Source: Piliocolobus tephrosceles
Lineage: Eukaryota > Chordata > Mammalia > Primates > Cercopithecidae
Assembly (NCBI RefSeq): GCF_002776525.5
Contig: NC_045443.1
Span: 39,084,899-39,148,898, forward strand
Direction of reading: 5' to 3'
DNA length: 64,000 nt
Shown: one piece after another, positions 23,718 to 35,892 of the stretch
Layout: every line of letters starts with the position of its first letter
Position numbering within the stretch: the stretch's first letter is position 1
Position numbers and translations under genes: made by a program
The notes under the pieces: generated by a model
The model's input: the letters and a program-made list of their open reading frames with translations, nothing else
What the model was told of the DNA's origin: nothing
Database searches by the model: none

Positions 23718-24451
23718 TTTTTATTTTAAGTTCCAGGGTACAGGTTCAGGATATGCAGGTTTGCTACATAAGTAAAGTATGCCATGGTGGTTTCCTGCTC
23801 AGATCACCTTGGTATTAAGTCCAGCATCTATCTGTTATTGTTCCTGATGCTCTCCTGCCCAGTAATTCCCACTCCAACAGGCCCTGGTATGTGTTGGTCC
23901 CCTCCATGTGTCCATGTGTTGTTATTGTTCAGCTCCCGCTTATAAGTGAGAACATATATGTTTGATTTTCTGTTCCTGCATTAGTTTGTTGATGATAACA
24001 GCTTCTAGAATCAACCATGTCCCTGCAAAGGACATGATCTCGTGCCTTTTTATGACTCATAGTATTCCATGGTGTATATGTACCACATATTCTTTCTCCA
24101 GTCTATAATTGATGGACATTTGGATTGATTCCATTTCTTTGCTATTGTGAATAGTGCTGCCATGAACATAAGCGTGCATGTATCTTTATAATATAATGAT
24201 TTATATGCCTTTGTGTATATACCTGGTAATAGGATGGCTGGATCAAATGATATTTCTGCCTCTAGATCTTTGAGAAATTGCCACACTGTCTTCTGCAGTG
24301 GTTAAACTAATTTACACTCCCACCAACAGTGTAAAAGCATTCCTACTTCTCCACAACCTCACCAGCATCTGTTGTTTCTGGACTTTTTAATAATTGCCAT
24401 TCTGAATGGCATGAAATGGTATCTCATTGTGAGTTTGGTTTGTGTTTCTCT
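23718..24451 (-). mobile_element. 5'-truncated L1 (older than the neighbouring L1)
   Basis: Minus-strand L1 3' end of about 730 bp, with an A-rich tail at the left (T-rich on the plus strand) and the ORF2 C-terminal region. It is flanked by an imperfect duplication at 23692-23717 and 24452-24476 (GACATAGT..ATTTTT..CCTT..CAG). The mismatches suggest an older insertion. Confidence 0.85.
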
Positions 24452-24476
24452 GACATAGTCATTTTTATCCTTGCAG

Positions 24477-24744
24477 TGTATCAGTAACCCAATTTTGCCT
24501 TGAATCTGGTTCAGTCTCCCCATCCAATAAAGCAACATTCTTACTTATCTTTAGTTGGATGGCACGAGGAGTACTCAATATCCAAGTGGCAATTTCATCA
24601 TCCAATTCAATAGAACCATTGTTGTGGCCTTTCATGAAAGCATTTCTACTCTGGGAATCAAGACCTCCAGGTTAGTAGAATGCAATGCTATGGGGATGGA
24701 AAGCGAAATTTCTGCAAGTAGGCATAATAGTGAGAACACGCACT
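24477..24744 (-). mobile_element. Endogenous retrovirus interior, middle segment (tentative)
   Basis: About 270 bp caught between two L1 insertions. Its ends join collinearly with the segments on either side once the L1s and their duplications are removed, so it is part of the same host element. Broken in all frames. Confidence 0.45.
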
Positions 24745-24973
24745 CCCATTTCCATCTCTCTTTCTTTTTTTCATACTTTAAATTCTAGGGTACATGTGCA
24801 TAACGTGCAGGTTTGTTACATGGGTATACATGCACCATGTTGGTTTGCTGCACCCATCAACTCGTCATTTACATTAGGTGTTTATCCTAATGCTATCCCT
24901 CCCACAGCCCCCCACCCCTCTACAGGCCCTGGTGTGTGATGTTCCTCTCCCTGTGTCCATGTGTTCTCATTGT

Positions 24974-27900
24974 TCAACTTCCATTTATGAGTGAGAACAT
25001 GTAACGTTTGGTTTTCTGTCCTTGTGATAGTTTGCTGAGAATGATGGTTTCCAGCTTCATCCATGTCCCTGCAAAGAACATGACCTCATCATTTTTTATG
25101 GCTGCATAGTATTCCATGGTGTATATGTGCCACATTTTCTTAATCCAGTCTATCATTTGATGGACATTTAGATTGGTTCCAAGTCTTTGCTATTCTGAAT
25201 AATGCCACAATAAACACACATGTGCATGTGTCTTTTTAGTAGCATTTATAATCCTTTGGGTATGTACCCAGTAATGGGATCGCTGGGTCAAATGGTATTT
25301 CTAGTTCTAGATCCTTGAGGAATCGCCACACTGTCTTCCACAATGGTTGAACTAATTTACACTCCCACCAGCAGTGTAAAAGCATTCCTATTTCTCCACA
25401 TCCTCTCCAGCATCTGTTTCCTGACTTTTTAATGATCGCCATTTTAACTGGCGTGAGATGGTATCTCATTGTGATTTTGATTTGCATTTCTCTGATGACC
25501 AGCGATGATGAGCATTTTTTCATATGTCTGTTGGCTGCATAAATGTTTTCTTTTGAGAAGTGTCTGTTCATATCCTTTGCCCACTTTTTGATGGGGTTGT
25601 TTTTTTCTTGTAAATTTGTTTAAGTTCTTTGTAGATTCTGGATATTAGCCCTTTGTCAGATGGGTAGACTGCAAAAATTTTTCTCCGATTCTGTAGGTTG
25701 CCTGTTCACTCCGATGATAGTTTCTTTTGCTGTGCAGAAGTTCTTTAGTTTAATTAGATCCCATTTGTCTATTTTGGCTTTTTTTTTATTGCCATTGCTT
25801 TTGGTGTTTTAGTCATGAAGTCTTTGCCCATGCCTACGTCCTAAATGGTATTGCCTAGGTTTTCTCCTAGGGTTTTTATGGTTTTAGGTCTGACATTTAA
25901 GTCTTTAATCCATCTTAAATTAATTTTTGTATATGGTGTAAGGAAAGGATCCAGTTTCAGCTTTCTACATATGGCTAGCCAGTTTTCCCAGTGCCATTTA
26001 TTAAATAGGGAATCCATTCCCCAGTATTTGTTTTTATCAGGTTTGTCAAAAATCAGATGGTTATAGATGTGTGGTGTTATTTCTGAGGTCTCTATTCTGT
26101 TCCATTGGTCTATATATTTGTTTTGGTACCAGTACCATGCTGTTTTGGTTACTGTAGACTTGTAGTATAGTTTGAAGTCAGCTAGCATGATGCCTCCAGC
26201 TTTTTTCTTTTTGCTTAGGATTGTCTTGGCTATGTGGGCTCTTTTATTGGTTCCATAAGAACTTTAAAGTAGTTTTCTCCAATTCTGTGAAGAAAGTCAT
26301 TGGTAGCTTGATGGGGATGGCATTGAATCTATAAATTACCTTGGGCAGTAAGGCCATTTTCACAATATCGATTCCTCCTATCCATGAGCATGGAATGTTC
26401 TTCCATTTGTCTGTGTCCTCTTTTATTGCGTTGAGCAGTGGTTTGTAGTTCTCCTTGAAGAGGTCCTTCACATCCCTTGTAAGTTGGATTCCTAGGTATT
26501 TTATTATCTTTGCAATAATTGTGAATGGGAGTTCACTCATGATTTGGATCTCTATTTGTCTGTTATTGGTGTATAGGAATGTTTGATTTTTGTACATTGA
26601 TTTTGTATCCTGAGACATTGCTGAAATTGCATATCAGCCTAAGGAGATTTTGGGCTGAGACAATGGGGTTTTCTAAATATACAATCATGTCATCTGCAAA
26701 CAGAGACGATTTTACTTCCTCTTTTCCTAATTGAATACCCTTTATTTCTTTCTCTTGCCTGATCTCCCTGGCCAGATCTTCCAATACTATGTTGAATAGG
26801 AGTGGTGAGAGAGGGCATCCTTGTCTTGTGCCGATTTTCAAAGGAATGCTTCCAGTTTTTGCCCATTCAGTATGATATTGGCTGTGGGTCTGTCATAAAT
26901 AGCTCTTATTATTTTGAGATACGTTCCATCAATACCTAGTTTATTGAGAGTTTTTAGCATGAAGGGCTGTTGAATTTTGTCAAGGGCCTTTTCTGCATCT
27001 ATTGAGATAATCACATGGTTTTTGTCATTGGTTCTGTTTATGTGATGGATTATGTTTACTGATTTGTGTATGTTGAACCAGCCTTGCATCCCGGGGATGA
27101 AGCCCACTTGATCATGGTGAATAAACTTTTTGATGTGCTGCTGGATTCAGTTTGCCAGTATTTTGTTGAGGATTTTTGCATTGATGTTCATCAGGGATAT
27201 TGGCCTAGAATTCTCTTTTTTTGTTGTGTCTCTGCCAGGCTATGGTATCAGGATGATGCTGGCCTCATAAAATGAGTTAGGGAGGATTCCTTTTTTTTCT
27301 ATTGATAGTAATAGTTTCAGAAGGAATGGTACCAGCTCCTCTTTGTACCTCTGGTAGAATATGGCTGTGAGTCTGTCTTGTCCTGGACTTTTTTTGATTG
27401 GTAGCCTATTAAATATTGTCTCAATTTCAGAACCTGTTACTGTTCTACTCAGAGATTCAATTTCTTCCTGGTTTAGTTTTGGGAGGGTGTATGTGTCCAG
27501 GAATTTATCCATTTCTTCTAGATTTTCTAGTTTATTGGCATAGATTTTTTAATAGTATTCTCTGATGGTAGTGTGTTTCTGTGGGATCAGTGATGATATC
27601 CCTTCTATCATTTTTTATTGCATCTTTTTGATTCTTCTCTCATTTCCTCTTTATTAGTCTTGCTAGCGGTCTATCTATTTTGTTGATTTAAAAGAAAAAC
27701 AGCTCCTGGATTCATTGATTTTTTGAAGGGTTTTTTGTGTCTCTATCTCCTTCAGTTCTGCTCTGATCTTAGTTATTTCTTGCCTTCTGCTAGCTTTTGA
27801 ATTTGTTTGCTCTTCTCTAGTTCTTTTAATCATAATGTTATGGTGTTGATTTTAGATCTTTCCTGCTTCCTCTTGTGGGCATTTAGTGCTATAAATTTCC

Positions 27901-28790
27901 CTGTACACACTGCATTAAATGTGTCCCAGAGTTTCTAGTACATTGTGTCTTTGTTCTCATTGGTTTCAAAGAACATCTTTATTTCTTCCTTCACTTCGTT
28001 ATTCACCCAGTAGTCATTCAGGAGCAGGTTGTTCAGTTGCCATGTAGTTATGTGGTTTTGAGTGAGTTTCTTAATCCTGAGTTCTAATTTGATTTCACTG
28101 TGGTCTGAGAGACAGTTTGTTGTGATTTCTGTTCTTTTGCATTTGCTGAGGAGTGTTTTACTTCCAATTATGTGGTCAATTTTAAAATAAGTACGATGTG
28201 GTGCTGAGAAGAATGTATATTCCTTTGATTTGTGGTGGAGAGTTCTGTAGATGTCTGTTAGGTCTGCTTGGTCCAGAGCTGAGTTCAAGTTCTGGACATC
28301 CTTGTTAACCTTCTGTCTTGTTGATCTATCTAATATTGACAGTGGGGTGTTAAAGCCTCCCATTATTATTATCTGGGAGTCTAAGTCTCTTTGTAGGTCT
28401 CTAAAGACTTGCTTTATGAATCTGGGTGCTCTTGTATTGGGTGCATATATATTTAGGCTAGTTAGCTCTTCTTGTTGAATTGATCCCTTTACCATTACAT
28501 AATGGCCTTCTTTGTCTCTTTTGATCTTTGATGGTTTAAGGTCTGTTTTATCAGGGACTAGGATTGCAACCCCTGCTTTTTTTTTGTTCTCCATTTGCTT
28601 GGTAGATCTTCCTCCATCCCTTTATTTTGAGCCTATGTGTGTCTTTGCACGTGAGATGGGTCTCCTGAATACAGCAGACTGATGGGTCTTGACTCTTTAT
28701 CCAATTTGCCAGTCTGTGTCTTTTAATTGGGGCATTTAGCCCATTTACATTTAAGGTTAATATTGTTATGTGTGAATTTGATCCTGTCAT
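24974..28790 (-). pseudogene. L1 ORF2 remnant (endonuclease / reverse transcriptase)
   Basis: Starts MTGSNSHITILTLNVNGLN and keeps the APE-type endonuclease block (28790-27935, with IQETH near 28670) and the reverse transcriptase block (about 27512-26563). The catalytic FADD motif is visible near 26690. It ends with KLSQGQKTK...FSLINGS at 24974. Length matches the usual 3.8-kb ORF2, but several frameshifts and stops interrupt it. Confidence 0.92.
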
Positions 28791-28853
28791 TGCGATGTTA
28801 GCTGGTTATTTTGCCCATTAATTGATGCAGTTTCTTCATAGCATCGATGGTCT

Positions 28854-29879
28854 TTACAATTTGGTGTGTTTTTGTAGTGGCTGGTACTGGTTGTTCCTTT
28901 CCATGTTTTGTGCTTCCTTCAGGAGTTCTTGTAAGGCAGGACTGGTGGTGGCAAAATCTCTCAGCATTTGCTTGTCTGTAAAGGATTTTATTTCTCCTTC
29001 AGCTTAGTTTGGCTGGATATGAAATTCTGGGTTGAAAATTCTTTTCTTTAAGAATGTTGAATGTTGGCCCCCACTCTCTTCTGGCTTGTAGGGTTTCTGC
29101 CAAGAGATCCACTGTTAGTCTGATAGGCTTCCCTTTGTGGGTAACCTGACCTTTCTCTCTGGCTGCCCTTAACATGTTTTCCTTCATTTCAACCTTGGTG
29201 AATCTGACAATTATGTGTCTTGGGGTTCCTCTTCTCGATGAGTATCTTTGTGGTGGTCTCTGTATTTCCTGAATTTGACTGTTGGCCTGCCTTGCTAGGT
29301 TGGGGGAGTTCTCCTGGATAATATCCTGAAGTGTGTTTTCCAACTTGGTTCCATTCTCCCGTCACCTTCAGGAACACCAATCAAACGTAGATTTGGTCTT
29401 TTCACATAGTCCCATATTTCTTGGAGGCTTTGTTTCTTTCTTTTCCCTCTTTTTTCTCTAATCTTTTCTTCTTGCTTTATTTTATTAATTTGATCTTCAA
29501 TCACTGATACCCTTTCTTCCACTTCATCGAATCAGCTATTAAAGCTTATGCATGCGTGACAAAGTTTTCGTGCTGTGACTTTCAGCTCCATCAGGTCATT
29601 TAAGACCTTCTCTACACTGTTTATTCTAGTTAGCCATACATGTAACCTTCTTTCAAGGTTTTTAGCTTCCTTGCGATGGGTTAGAACATGCTCCTTTAGC
29701 TCTGAGACATTTGTTATTACCAACCTTCTGATGCCAATACCAACCTACTTCTGTCAATTCATCAAACTCATTCTCCATCCAGTTTTGTTCCTTGCCAGTG
29801 AGGAGCTGCGATCCTTTGGAGGAGAAAAGGCACTCTGGCTTTGGGAATTTTCAGCTTTTCTGCTCTGGTTTCTCCCCAT
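28854..29879 (-). pseudogene. L1 ORF1 remnant
   Basis: Starts MGRNQSRKAENSQSQ and keeps the typical order: basic N terminus, coiled-coil region (29300-29720), then the RRM-like and C-terminal nucleic-acid-binding region (RRDTPRHI-like block near 29210, ARREWGPTFNILKEKNFQPR near 29040). It ends at a TAA at 28854. ORF1p is the RNA-binding trimeric chaperone of L1. Stops near 29754 and frameshifts near 29525 and 29343 destroy it. Confidence 0.9.
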
Positions 29880-30531
29880 CTTTGTGGTTTTATCTTTGGT
29901 CTTTGATGTTGGTGATCTACAGATGGGGTTTTGGTGTGGATGTGCTTTTTGTTGATGTTGATGCTGTTCCTTTCTGTTTGTTAGTTTTCCTTCTAACAGG
30001 TCCCTCAGCTGCAAGTCTGTTGGAGTTTGCTGGAGGTCCACTCCAGACCCTGTTTGCCTGGGTATCACCAGTGGAGGCTGCAGAACAGCAAATATTGCTG
30101 CCTGATCCTTCTTCTGGAAGCTTCATCCCAGAGGGGAACCTGCCTGTATGAGGTGTCTGTTGGCCCCTACTGGGACATGTCTCCCAGTCAGGCTACACGG
30201 GGGTCAGGGATCCACTTGAGGAGGCAGTCTGTCCGTTCTCAGAGCTCAAACACCATGCTGGGAGAACTGCTGCTCTCTTCAGAGCTGTCAGACAGTAACA
30301 TTTAGGTCTGCTGAAACTGTCTGCTGCCTTTTGTTCTAATATGCCCTGCCCACAGAGGTGGAATCTACAGCAAGGCAGTAGGCCTTGCTGAGCTGTGGTG
30401 GGCTCCACCCAGTTCAAGCTTTCTGGCCTCCTTGTTTACACTCAGTTGGAAATGCAGAAATCACCTGTCTTCTGCGTCAGTCTCGCTGGGAGCTGCAGAC
30501 CAGAGTTGTTCCTATTCAGCCATCTTGGAAC

Positions 30532-30831
30532 TTATCTTTTTTTTTTTTTTGAGATGGAGTCTTTCTCTGACACTCAGACTGGTGCACAGTGGCACAATCA
30601 TGGTTCGCTGCAACCTCTGGCTCCTGGGTTCAAGTCATTCTCCTGCCTCAGCCTCCCCAGTAGCTGGGATTACAAGCATGAACCACCATGCCTGGCTAGC
30701 TTTTGTATTTTTATTAGAGACAGGATTTTACCATGTTGCCCAGGCTGGTCTCAAACTCCTGACCTCAAGTGATTTGCCCACCTTGGTCTCCCAAAGTGCT
30801 AGGATTACAGGCGTGAGTCACCATGCCCAGC
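30532..30831 (-). mobile_element. Full-length Alu joined to the 5' end of the L1
   Basis: On the minus strand a complete Alu (head GGCTGGGCATGG at 30831) runs into its A-tail at about 30537-30548 and then, after GATAA, into the L1 5' end. Its head touches the right copy of the L1 target duplication. No separate duplication for the Alu is visible. Confidence 0.9.
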
Positions 30832-30846
30832 CCCATTTCCATCTCT

Positions 30847-32440
30847 TGATTCTTGTATTTATTCTGGCTGTGGGACAGCACCACATATTGGTCTCTGATT
30901 CAAAACACACACTGCCTGTTGTAAGATAGCATGGCTTTCTTTCAGGACATTGTCTTTAAACCAACTGAGTCTTCGGTAAGCCATTACACTTTTCTACTAG
31001 GCCAGATGTTTCTGGGTGAAGGAATACATGGTATGACCTGTAAATTTTATGGACATAATCCCATCGTTGTATTTCTTTTGCTGTGAAATAATCACAAGCA
31101 CTGTTGTGCAGAATACAATTAAAATGAATAAGGCATTTCATGAGTCCATGAATAGTGGTGCCAGTATTATAGGCAGGGAAGGCAAGTCCATATTCAGAAT
31201 AAGTGTCTATTCCAGTGAAAAGATCTCTGTCCACTTCCAGGAGGGAAACAGTCCAATATAATCAACCGACCACCAGGTGGCTGGCTGACTTGTCTCCCCA
31301 AGGAAGGGTGCCAAATTAGAGACCCAGTGTTGGTTTGTGCTGTTGGCCAGTTAGTATTGTTAGCAGTAGCAATGTAGCCAGGCTATAAGGTCAGCCTTTG
31401 TGAGAACATCATAATGCTGAGCCCATGCAAAGCCTCTATTCTGGACAACATGATCAGTTTGCACATGGGTCCATTGAGAGATCACTAGGGTGACTGGGGA
31501 AAGTGGCTGACTGACATCAGGAGAATGAGTCATTTTGTTCATCTGATCATTAAAAGTTTCCTCATCAGATGGTGCCCTTTGGTGAGTATCTACATGGGGC
31601 ACAAATGTATTCACGTGCAGTGTTTCAACCATCCTGAAAGGTCCATCCATCCACATACCTCTTCCTTAGATCTTCTTCTATCGATCTTCCAATCTTGTCC
31701 TCTCTGAGTCCTTGATCTTCCAGCCCAAATGTTAGCAACTGCCCATGAATCAGTGCTGATCCATACTTCTGACCATGATTCAGTCCAGACAAGGTGGACA
31801 ACCAAACATGTTGCTCTAAATTATGCTCATTAGGAGAATTTCCCTCTACTCCTGCCCTTCAAGGCCACCTTTCATTGGGACCATAATGATGTAACCATCC
31901 ACCTCTGGTTGGTAACAGCATATCATGTACAACCATTTGTATACCAGGCCTGGGATTTTCCCCTCTCAATCAGTTGTAAGAAACTCCTTATAAAGTAATA
32001 GATATGAGTTGAGAGACGAACAGTCACTGTTGAAGGACTCTTCATGGAATTACCTATTTCCCATTTCTGCATAAGTCTGATATATGCCATTTCCACTTGA
32101 TGACAGATTGCTGCCATGTGTATCCAACCTTATGGCTTGGTGGTCCAGATAGCACCCATTTCATAAAGGAAGGCTCAGTTAACATTGCCACTTGATGTCC
32201 CATAGTTAGGCATTCCGTCTCTACCCAGGGCTAAATAGCCAGACGAGGGCTGTTTCTGAAAAGCTCAAATAATTATTTGCAGAAAAGGGCATGGATTTGG
32301 TCCAAAGCCATAGAGGTCTATATGATGATTTTCCTTTGGTACAAAGGGTATCGGCTTACTATATAATAGAGTTAGAATTTTATATGTAGCCTCACTTCAG
32401 TATTCAATATCGCCACTCCCAGGGGTAATTTTTGTTTTCT
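30847..32440 (-). mobile_element. Endogenous retrovirus pol remnant (RNase H / integrase)
   Basis: Minus-strand decayed frames at 31805-31611, 31656-31360 and 31234-30956 resemble the end of RNase H, the integrase zinc-binding region and the integrase core of a class I/III endogenous retrovirus, in that order. Frameshifts and stops separate the pieces. There is no env frame and no LTR next to it. It is an old, non-functional fossil whose family I cannot name with confidence. Confidence 0.7.
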
Positions 32441-32475
32441 TGTTAGAAAACTTTTGTTTAAAATATGTTGTTTTG

Positions 32476-32770
32476 GGCCAGGAGCAGTGGCTCATGGCTG
32501 AAATCCCAGCACTTTGGGAGGCCAAAGCAGATCATGAGGTCAGGAGTTCGAGACCAGCCTGGCCAACATGGTGAAACCCTGTTTCTACTAAAAATGCAAA
32601 ATTTAACTGGGCATAGCGGCAGGAGCCTGTAATCCCAGCTACTTGGGAGGCTGAAGCAGAAGAATTATTTGAACCTTGAAGGCGGAAGTTGCAGTGAGCC
32701 GAGATCGCACCACTGCACTCCAGCCTGGGCAACATGAACAGAACTCTGTCTCAAAAAAAAAAAAAAAAAA
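32476..32770 (+). mobile_element. AluS (first of a tandem pair)
   Basis: Full-length plus-strand Alu with an A18 tail, 10 bp before the next Alu. Confidence 0.92.
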
Positions 32771-32780
32771 GTGCTATTTT

Positions 32781-33086
32781 AGTCAGGCGCAGTGGCTCAC
32801 GCCTGTAATCCCAGCACTTTGGGAGGCCAAAGCAAGTGGATCACCTGAGGTTAGGACTTTGAGACCAGCCTGGCCAACACGGTGAGACTCCATCTCTACT
32901 AAAAATACAAAAGTTAGCTGGGCGTAGTCGCGTGTGCCTGTAATCCCATCTACTCGGGAGGCTGAAGCAGGAGAATTGCTTGAACCCGGGAGGTGGAGGT
33001 TGCAGTGAGCTGAGATGCACCACTGCACTCCAGCCTGGGCAACAAAGAAAGACTCCATCTCAAAAAAATAAAATAAAATAAAAATG
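32781..33086 (+). mobile_element. AluS (second of a tandem pair)
   Basis: GTGCTATTTTAGTC at the left and ATGTTATTTTAATC at the right suggest its duplication. Confidence 0.92.
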
Positions 33087-34277
33087 TTATTTTAATCTTC
33101 TGATCTTCCTCAAAATTCCACTCCGGTTTCTATTGGCCTTACTATTTTATGTCAACTTTTCCTTCACTTTCCTTCTCCTATTGTGTTTTTTCTTGTATTT
33201 TCCTCCTTTTGTTTCTGTGGATATTGCCTTTTCCATCGACCTTTTCCAAGTTTTTCTCATTTCTGTTAATTTTCTATTTGACACACTTAATTTCTGCTCC
33301 TTAGTCTTCCTATTCTTTCTTGCCTCCACTTTTGTCTGTCTGCATTTTTTAATCAATTACATTTTATTTCTACTAGTTCTTACTAGTGCCATTTAAAGAA
33401 TCTAACACATGCCCCTGAGATAAGATTTTTTATTTATCCTTGTAGAGCTTAAAGGATTCCAGTGGAAAAGATACCAGTAGAAAAACTTATTCAGTACACG
33501 TGAATATTTAATATAGTGTGGTTGAATTAGTTGTTGAGAAGGTCAAAGTTTGAGATTTCTAAAAATCAGAGAGAGTCCCCAAAGGCAAAATTCTTATTTC
33601 TGCATGGTCATAGTGCATCACTAACCCTGAGCACCCTTGCAAATCTGCATCTTTAGATATTAAAAAGGGAAAGCAACTCTATATGCATACCCTAGAGCCA
33701 GGCATGTTAATGTGTTGTATTTATTATATAACACAGCTTTTTAATAAACTCCACAGTTGTAAAGATTTCATCTCTGATCATATATTAAGCAGTTTTATAA
33801 GCTTCCAGTTCAAAATATAGATATTGTAGTTACACTTAGAACACCCTCTAGTAAAGTCAAACATATTTTAAACATTCTTACATGAAGATGTTTGACCCAG
33901 AAAAGTCTACTGTAACATATCTGAAAAATTTTTAAGCACCTAAAATTTATCTACCAATAGCACAAACACAGTTGTAATATCAAATTTCTCAGTAGTGAAA
34001 ATAATATTTTCCTGAGACATAATCTTGGAGAGTGATATTTAAGGAGAAAGTTCAATCTGTGGTCATATACATCTTCACAAGAAAATAATTGAACTAACAT
34101 TGGCTTTTGCAGTAATGTAAATAAAATTCCAGTGATTCCTGAAAGATTTCTTGTAATAAACACGTTGCCATTTGAATAATACATTTCATTAGCAAATTAT
34201 ATTCTAGAAGCAAACTCATCTTATCATATAAGTAATATAATTAAGATATTTTACATGTTATATGTTACTTAACATTT
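33087..34277. other. No gene seen
   Basis: Begins with a T/C-rich stretch (33110-33400) that gives a spurious 87-codon hydrophobic frame. The rest is AT-rich and unrecognised. Confidence 0.45.
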
Positions 34278-34401
34278 CTTTAAAAAATTTTTTTTTTATT
34301 TTTTGTAGCGATGGAGTCTTGAATTCCTGCGCTGAAGCGACCCTCCTGTCTCAGCCTCCTGAAGAGTTGAGATTACAGGCATGAGCAACCACACCTGGCC
34401 T
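34278..34401 (-). mobile_element. Alu monomer
   Basis: One-arm reverse Alu/FLAM, diverged. Confidence 0.75.
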
Positions 34402-34431
34402 TACTTAACATTAATTAGATTAAACATATAT

Positions 34432-34728
34432 ATACTTTTTTTGAGACAGAGTCTCTCTCTGTCACCCAGGCTGGAGTGCAGTGGCATGATTTTGGTTCAC
34501 TGCAACCTCTGCCTGCCAGGTTCAAGAGATTCTCCTGCCTCAGCCTCCCTAAGTAGCTGAGATTACAGGTGTGCACCACCCACCGGGTTATTTTTTTTTT
34601 CTTTTTTAATTGAGATGGGGTTTCTTCATGTTGGTGATGCTCGTCTCGAACTCCTGACCTGAAATGATCCACCCGCCTCAGCCTCCCAGAGTGCTGGGAT
34701 TACAGATGTGAGCCACCGTGCCTGGCCA
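34432..34728 (-). mobile_element. AluS
   Basis: Full-length reverse Alu. Confidence 0.9.
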
Positions 34729-34794
34729 GGATTAAATATATTTAAAATGTTTAATATGAATAAGTTTGTTAAGAAGCAAAAACCAGTGGTTGGG

Positions 34795-35285
34795 GCATTA
34801 TCTACAGCCAGTGTAAAAAGAAAAAATTACTCAATGATACCTGCTGAAGCACAGTAAGGGAGATTTTATTCAGGACCACTGTGATAGGCAGAGGGACCAC
34901 CACAATGACGTCTTGTAGTGGGAAAGTGAGATTGGGCTCAACTTCAATAATAGCACAGTGGGAATATATAGCCAAGGAGCACAGTGGGGGTCAGTGGGTA
35001 GAAAATTACAAAGAAGAAACCTCAGGGGTAAAGAGGATTCAAGCTAAACCAAACTAACAGGATTTTTGCCGAAGACAGGCCAGGGTGACCGGATATCACC
35101 TGGGGAATGGAAAGAATGAGGAACTTGATCAGATATTGAAGATTATCAGATATCATGGATGAGGGCAGCTCCTGCCAAATTCACTCAGCAGGGTTCTTTG
35201 CTAAAACTGGATTTTACAAGAAAGTGGACAAATGGGCCCAGCAGAAGGTTAGGAAGCCTGACTAAAGTTTGGCCAAGCGAGGGAT
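34795..35285 (-). mobile_element. Probable LTR remnant, unclassified
   Basis: Reverse-orientation sequence with an AATAAA signal (about 34870) and composition unlike its flanks. Family not recognised; bounds approximate. Confidence 0.3.
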
Positions 35286-35294
35286 CTTTGTCAC

Positions 35295-35475
35295 CAGATT
35301 GCCAGGATTCAAATTCTGCTTCTGAAACTTATTAGCTGTGTAACCTTGGGCAAATTACTTAACCCATGGCCCAGCTTTCACATCTATAAAATGAGACTGA
35401 TAATAATACATACTTACAGGATTATTACGAGGGTTAAACAACTTAATATATGTACAGCCCTTAGGAAAAGTGCCT
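35295..35475 (+). mobile_element. MIR
   Basis: Plus-strand MIR core (ATTAGCTGTGTAACCTTGGG, AAATGAGACTGATAATAATA). Confidence 0.75.
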
Positions 35476-35477
35476 TT

Positions 35478-35628
35478 TAGCTGGGTGTGGTCACATGCAT
35501 GTGAAGTACCAGCTACTAGGGAGGCTGAGGCAGGAAAATCTCTTGAACCTGGGAGGTGGAGGTTGCAGTGAGCTGAGATTGCACCACTGCACTCAGCCTG
35601 GGTGACAAAGAGATACTTTGTCTCGAAA

Positions 35629-35629
<1 letters not shown>
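35478..35629 (+). mobile_element. 5'-truncated Alu that seeded a long microsatellite
   Basis: Right-arm Alu whose tail begins the GAAA/GGAA tract at 35630. Confidence 0.88.
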
Positions 35630-35679
<50 letters not shown>

Positions 35680-35860
35680 GAAGGAAGGAAGGAAGGAAGG
35701 AAGGAAGGAAGGAAGGAAGGAAGGAAGGAAGGAAGGAAGGAAGGAAGGAAGGAAGGAAGGAAGAAAGAAAGGGAGAGAAAGAAAGGAAAGAAGGAAAGAA
35801 GGAAAGAAAGAGAGAAAGAGACAAGGAAAGAAAGAAAGAAAGAAAGAGAGAAAGAGAGAA

Positions 35861-35892
<32 letters not shown>

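Larger units (their letters stand above)
24760..30531 (-). mobile_element. Near full-length primate L1 (L1PA/L1PB type)
   Basis: On the minus strand the element starts at 30531 with the conserved 5' end CCAAGATGGCTGAATAGGAA, continues through ORF1 (29879-28854) and ORF2 (28790-24974), and ends in a 3' UTR with a short A-rich tail at about 24760-24775. It is about 5.77 kb against a usual 6 kb; the shortfall is mainly in the 5' UTR (see findings). A 15-bp duplication CCCATTTCCATCTCT stands at 24745-24759 on the left. Its partner on the right is at 30832-30846, beyond an adjoining Alu, so the two elements share one duplication. Many frameshifts and stops make it immobile. Confidence 0.95.

Noticed and set aside
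26244..28594. Reverse-transcriptase and endonuclease-like frames as host genes
   Set aside because: They are pieces of one broken L1 ORF2.
30395..30929. 125- and 165-codon frames
   Set aside because: Translation of the reverse strand of the Alu joined to L1 5' UTR.
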